Shown here in pieces: positions 48,667 to 51,792 of a stretch of 51,792 nt of DNA (positions are counted from its first letter, which is position 1; every line of letters begins with the position of its first letter). A program made the position numbers and the translations under genes. The DNA is from Methanobacterium sp. (lineage in GTDB: Archaea; Methanobacteriota; Methanobacteria; Methanobacteriales; Methanobacteriaceae): the NCBI GenBank assembly GCA_003158115.1, contig PMGM01000050.1:1-51792 (forward strand). The letters are read 5' to 3'. Under the pieces are notes generated by a model. The model saw only the letters and a list, made by a program, of their open reading frames with translations, was not told the DNA's origin and ran no database searches.

Positions 48667-49800
48667 ATGCAGTCAAGGGGTGTTGTCAATTTACCACTTC
48701 ATGGGGGAAAAGCTCCTAAGTGGCTATTCAATAGGATGGTAAAATTAACAGAAGGCGTTGTAGATGTGATGCTTTACGAATATGACTCTGATGAGTTTCT
48801 CAGACGTATATCTGATCCTTACTGGTTCCAAGCTTTTTCTTGTGTGTTGGGTTTTGATTGGCATTCATCAGGAACTACCACAACAACATGTGGGGCCCTA
48901 AAAACTGTTATAAATGCTGAAAAACATGGTATGGTTGTTGCAGGTGGTAAAGGGCGTGCATCAAGAAAGACACCGACTGATATAGAAGCTGCAGGAGATT
49001 TATTTTCACTCTCCACCAGAAAAATCGATGATCTTGTTCATTCGAGTAGAATATCAGCCAAGATCGATAATTCATGTATACAAGATGGTTACCAATTATA
49101 TCATCATTCATTCATATTAACTGAAGAAGGGAAATGGGCAGTAATACAACAGGGAATGAATAAAGAAACTCGTTACGCTAGAAGATATCATTGGTTTAGT
49201 GAATCTGTGGATAAATATCTTGAAGAGCCCCACATTGGCATTTGCTGTGATATTCAAACCGATAACACCCTGGATATGACTTCTTTGGATAGTGACAATG
49301 CAAGGGATATCAGTGTGGATCTTATATGTGACAATCCAGAACACTTGAAGAAATATTTCAAAGACAGAACACCTTTAATTTTTAAGTCACAGATGAAACT
49401 TGACAATTATTTTAACGAATTTAAAATGCCACGCCATCACCCTGTGCTGGATCAAGATATTTCAGATCGTGAATTCGAAGTTTTAAAACGTGCCTGGGAA
49501 CTTCAACCATCAAACTATGAAGAGTTGATTTCTCTTGAAGGTATAGGTCCAAAGAAGATTAGAGCCCTTGCTTTGATATCAGACCTCGTATATGGGTCTA
49601 AACCAAGCTGGGAAGATCCTGTGAAGTACAGTTTTACACATGGAGGAAAAGATGGATATCCATATCCCGTGGATCGTGAAGTATACGATAATTCCATTCA
49701 AACACTGAAAGATGCATTGGAACAAGCTAAACTCGAGAAAAAAGATAGATATAATGCTATAAAACGTCTCGAAGGAATAATAAAAACTGAAGATAGCTAA
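48667..49800 (+). CDS. DUF763 domain protein
   Basis: The 377-residue protein matches the DUF763 family found in archaea and some bacteria. Its marks are the N-terminal GVVNLPLHGGKAPKWLF, LGFDWHSSGTTTTTCGALK, GGKGRASRKTP and QDGYQLYHHSFILTEEGKWAVIQQGM. A helix-hairpin-helix-like segment, EELISLEGIGPKKIRALALISDLVYG (about 285-312), is likely to contact nucleic acid. The family has no proven function; the HhH and the conserved His/Asp-rich segments suggest a nucleic acid enzyme. AAGGT precedes the ATG. It converges on the dut gene. Confidence 0.88.
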   Translation: MQSRGVVNLPLHGGKAPKWLFNRMVKLTEGVVDVMLYEYDSDEFLRRISDPYWFQAFSCVLGFDWHSSGTTTTTCGALKTVINAEKHGMVVAGGKGRASRKTPTDIEAAGDLFSLSTRKIDDLVHSSRISAKIDNSCIQDGYQLYHHSFILTEEGKWAVIQQGMNKETRYARRYHWFSESVDKYLEEPHIGICCDIQTDNTLDMTSLDSDNARDISVDLICDNPEHLKKYFKDRTPLIFKSQMKLDNYFNEFKMPRHHPVLDQDISDREFEVLKRAWELQPSNYEELISLEGIGPKKIRALALISDLVYGSKPSWEDPVKYSFTHGGKDGYPYPVDREVYDNSIQTLKDALEQAKLEKKDRYNAIKRLEGIIKTEDS

Positions 49801-49870
49801 TTTTGTGTTTACAAATTGTATTTTAATAATGAACATTATTTTATCATAAAAAGTTAATGGAATAATTTAA

Positions 49871-50326
49871 TTATTTTTCCTCTTGATAACTTCCATTATA
49901 CTCTCCAGAACCTGTAACGTCAAAAACAACACCCTGAGCTATTCTTTCGCCCCTTTTAACGGTGTAATCAAATTCTCCATAGTTGTATAACATAAATTGT
50001 AATGTTCCATAGAACCCAGGATCCCCAACAGCTGTATGTACCGACACAAAAGATCTCAGAAGTGTAGATCGTGGTAAATATAACATTGAACATCCCTTAG
50101 GGATCTTTATTTTTCTATCGATAGTTGCAAGATATGCTGTTTTAGGCTTTAATACATAAATGGGAGGTTCTAACTTTTCAATTTTAGGAAGATTTTTCTC
50201 ATTGTCAATCAACGATCCAGCACCTATCTGTAAAAAAACCTCATCAATTCTTAAATCAATACCTGAAGGTTGTATAAGTTCTTTAAAATCTGGAAATAGT
50301 TTTATAAGTTCATTTTCACCTAACAT
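49871..50326 (-). CDS. dut: Archaeal dUTPase of the dCTP deaminase superfamily
   Basis: The 151-residue protein is the short archaeal deoxyuridine triphosphatase related to Dcd. It removes dUTP to give dUMP and PPi. Visible motifs are IQPSGIDLRIDEVF, LPRSTLLRSFVSVHTAVGDPGFYG (the PRSSL and AGxxDPGYxG motifs of the family), and the terminal GERIAQGVVFDVTGSGEYNGSYQ. Length agrees with archaeal Dut rather than the longer dCTP deaminases, although a bifunctional Dcd-Dut activity cannot be ruled out. GAGGT precedes the ATG. It is divergent from the methyltransferase gene. Confidence 0.88.
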   Translation of the reverse strand: MLGENELIKLFPDFKELIQPSGIDLRIDEVFLQIGAGSLIDNEKNLPKIEKLEPPIYVLKPKTAYLATIDRKIKIPKGCSMLYLPRSTLLRSFVSVHTAVGDPGFYGTLQFMLYNYGEFDYTVKRGERIAQGVVFDVTGSGEYNGSYQEEK

Positions 50327-50496
50327 ATGATTTTACCTCTCGATCTAAATTTTAGTCTATAACTTTCTATTTTAGATTTAGACGCTTAAATCTATTCTTA
50401 AAATTTAGTTTATTTACCCCTAAATTTATGATAATTGATATGTATAATCTAATAGGAAACACTGAAATATGTTATTTAATCTGAAGGAGAGAAAAA

Positions 50497-51180
50497 ATGG
50501 ATAAAGTTAAAGAACACTTCGAAGAAGAAGCAAAAGAATTTGATAATACCATTCTAAAGTTAATACCAAGATATGATGATATGATAAGTTGTATGGTATC
50601 TGTAATTCCCTTTGATAATTCGGAAGAGTTTAAACTTCTTGATCTAGGCAGTGGAACAGGAAACATAACAAAAGCCGTTAAAGAAAAATATCCCCATTCT
50701 AAAATTAGCTGCATTGACATAGCTGAGAATATGATACAGATGGCAAAAATTAAACTCCAAGATTACACTGACATAGAGTATTATACAGGAGACTTTTCTG
50801 AATTTGATTTTGAAGAAAAATACGATATAATTGTTTCATCACTTGCCCTTCACCATATTAAAACCAATGAAGATAAAAAAAAGTTCTACAGTAAAATATA
50901 TTCAGCTCTAAAGGAAGGTGGAGTATTTTTAAACTCTGATGTTGTACTTGGTTCAAATGAAAAACTAAGTCAAATTTATAGGGGGAAATGGATCGATTTC
51001 ATGCTTCTAAATCTACCCGAAGAAGAAGTAAGGGAGAAATGGCTTCCTAAACAAATAGACGAAGATTTCCCAGCACCATTAAATAAGCATCTTAAATGGC
51101 TTGATGAAAAAGGATTTAAAAGCATTGATGTTGTATGGAAGTACTATGGATTGGTTGTTTATTGTGGAACACGACCATAA
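50497..51180 (+). CDS. Class I SAM-dependent methyltransferase
   Basis: This 227-residue protein has the Rossmann methyltransferase fold. Motif I is LLDLGSGTGNITKAV (about 47-61), motif II is SCIDIAENMIQMAK, and motif IV is YDIIVSSLALHHI. The N-terminus VKEHFEEEAKEFDNTILKLIPRYDDM resembles CmoA/UbiE-like enzymes. The substrate is unknown; the C-terminal FKSIDVVWKYYGLVVYCGTRP is typical of small-molecule methyltransferases. AAGGAG precedes the ATG. Confidence 0.88.
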   Translation: MDKVKEHFEEEAKEFDNTILKLIPRYDDMISCMVSVIPFDNSEEFKLLDLGSGTGNITKAVKEKYPHSKISCIDIAENMIQMAKIKLQDYTDIEYYTGDFSEFDFEEKYDIIVSSLALHHIKTNEDKKKFYSKIYSALKEGGVFLNSDVVLGSNEKLSQIYRGKWIDFMLLNLPEEEVREKWLPKQIDEDFPAPLNKHLKWLDEKGFKSIDVVWKYYGLVVYCGTRP

Positions 51181-51282
51181 TAGGTATTCGATATAAAAAC
51201 AAATTTCTTATAGTACTAAATACATAATAATGTATGCATATTTTATACTAAATCATGAATTTCTAGGGCAGGAGAATGAAAA

Positions 51283-51786
51283 ATGAAAGCTAATGAGTTT
51301 ATAGGAATGAAAGTTTTGGATAAAGAAGCAAATGAAGTGGGTAAAGTTGAAGATATTGCCATTGTATTTGGAAAATGTTTAGTGAATAAAATATTCATAG
51401 CAACAGGATCTGCACTTAATAAAAAATATGTGGTAATTGTTAACGATGATATAGCTGAAGTTGGAGATTATTTACAGTTAAAGCTTAATAAAACTGAGAT
51501 TGAAGAACATAAAGTTGATAAAATAGATGATAATCTTGGAAATGGTACCCGATTCAATAATTTCACTGGAAAAACCGTTATATCTATCAATGGGATGGAA
51601 GTCGGGAAAGTAACGGATATGGCAATAGATCCAAAAGGTTGCCTTATACATAATATAATAGTCACATCAGGAAATGCTTTAAATAAAAAGAATTTAATGG
51701 TATCTAATGAAGATATAAGTGCAATGGGTGATTATTTAATACTTAAACTCGATCAAGAACAAGTGCAAGAAAGAATGATCGATTAA
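51283..51786 (+). CDS. Double PRC-barrel domain protein
   Basis: The 167-residue protein is two tandem PRC-barrel domains of about 80 residues each. The first is EFIGMKVLDKEANEVGKVEDIAI to VGDYLQLKL and the second is NFTGKTVISINGMEVGKVTDMAI to MGDYLILKL. Both contain the shared SALNKK or NALNKK strand turn, so one arose by duplication of the other. PRC barrels are small beta domains that bind RNA or protein partners, as in RimM and photosynthetic reaction centre H. Archaeal stand-alone members have no fixed role. AGGAG precedes the ATG. Confidence 0.9.
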   Translation: MKANEFIGMKVLDKEANEVGKVEDIAIVFGKCLVNKIFIATGSALNKKYVVIVNDDIAEVGDYLQLKLNKTEIEEHKVDKIDDNLGNGTRFNNFTGKTVISINGMEVGKVTDMAIDPKGCLIHNIIVTSGNALNKKNLMVSNEDISAMGDYLILKLDQEQVQERMID

Positions 51787-51792
51787 GATATT

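Overview
The window looks like a stretch of chromosome from an AT-rich, mesophilic methanogenic archaeon of the Methanobacteriales, most likely close to Methanobacterium. This is inferred from the gene set: an archaeal histone, ABCE1/Rli1, RadB, Orc1/Cdc6, archaeal fructose-bisphosphate aldolase/phosphatase, the tetrahydromethanopterin-pathway enzyme MptE, an F420H2 oxidase of the FprA type, archaeal split glutamate synthase and archaetidylinositol-phosphate synthase. Archaeal signals agree with this: TATA boxes about 25 bases before starts, some apparently leaderless genes, T-tract terminators, GGAGG-type ribosome binding sites, and TTG/GTG starts. No rRNA, tRNA, CRISPR array, intact insertion sequence or prophage was recognised. 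Nearly all of it reads as core chromosome, with one clear pseudogene and a few unknown, probably lineage-specific genes.

Layout. 1-13.4 kb: the end of a small membrane protein, a KH plus PP-loop ATPase, a PEBP-family protein, a histone, ABCE1, a UbiB-like kinase, a PLP aminotransferase, RadB, a YrdC/Sua5 protein, AIP synthase, an ABM-fold protein, and a tight DUF357-DUF47-DUF434 cluster. 13.4-18.7 kb: central carbon genes (FBP aldolase/phosphatase, an isopropylmalate/homoisocitrate-type dehydrogenase, malate dehydrogenase), a HEAT-repeat protein, a decayed alpha/beta-hydrolase gene and a surface-type peptide. 19.1-30.1 kb: a nitrogen-assimilation island. It holds pdxT overlapping the glutaminase gene of a four-gene split glutamate synthase operon, then two amt-glnK pairs, then pdxS on the opposite strand. 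Two perfect GGAA-N6-TTCC palindromes, the known form of NrpR operators, lie upstream of pdxT and of amt2 and suggest shared nitrogen control.

30.3-39.4 kb: a flippase, acetyl-CoA synthetase, an operon of a lone TPP-dependent enzyme overlapping a B12-type radical SAM enzyme, a class V aminotransferase and mptE. 39.4-51.8 kb: Orc1/Cdc6, archease, two unknown acidic proteins, FprA, RtcB, methylthioadenosine/inosine phosphorylase, NadA, a DUF763 protein, dUTPase, a methyltransferase and a double PRC-barrel protein. Archease and RtcB work together in RNA ligation but are split here by about 3.5 kb holding the unknown acidic genes and fprA.

The most unusual observation is the third gene of the glutamate synthase operon (21392-22501). 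It is an F420-hydrogenase beta (FrhB/FpoF) homologue whose domains run in circularly permuted order: FrhB C-terminal part, then ferredoxin, then FrhB N-terminal part. Its position suggests that it feeds electrons, possibly from F420H2, into glutamate synthesis. A second candidate for new biology is the translationally coupled TPP enzyme and B12-radical SAM pair at 34183-37139.
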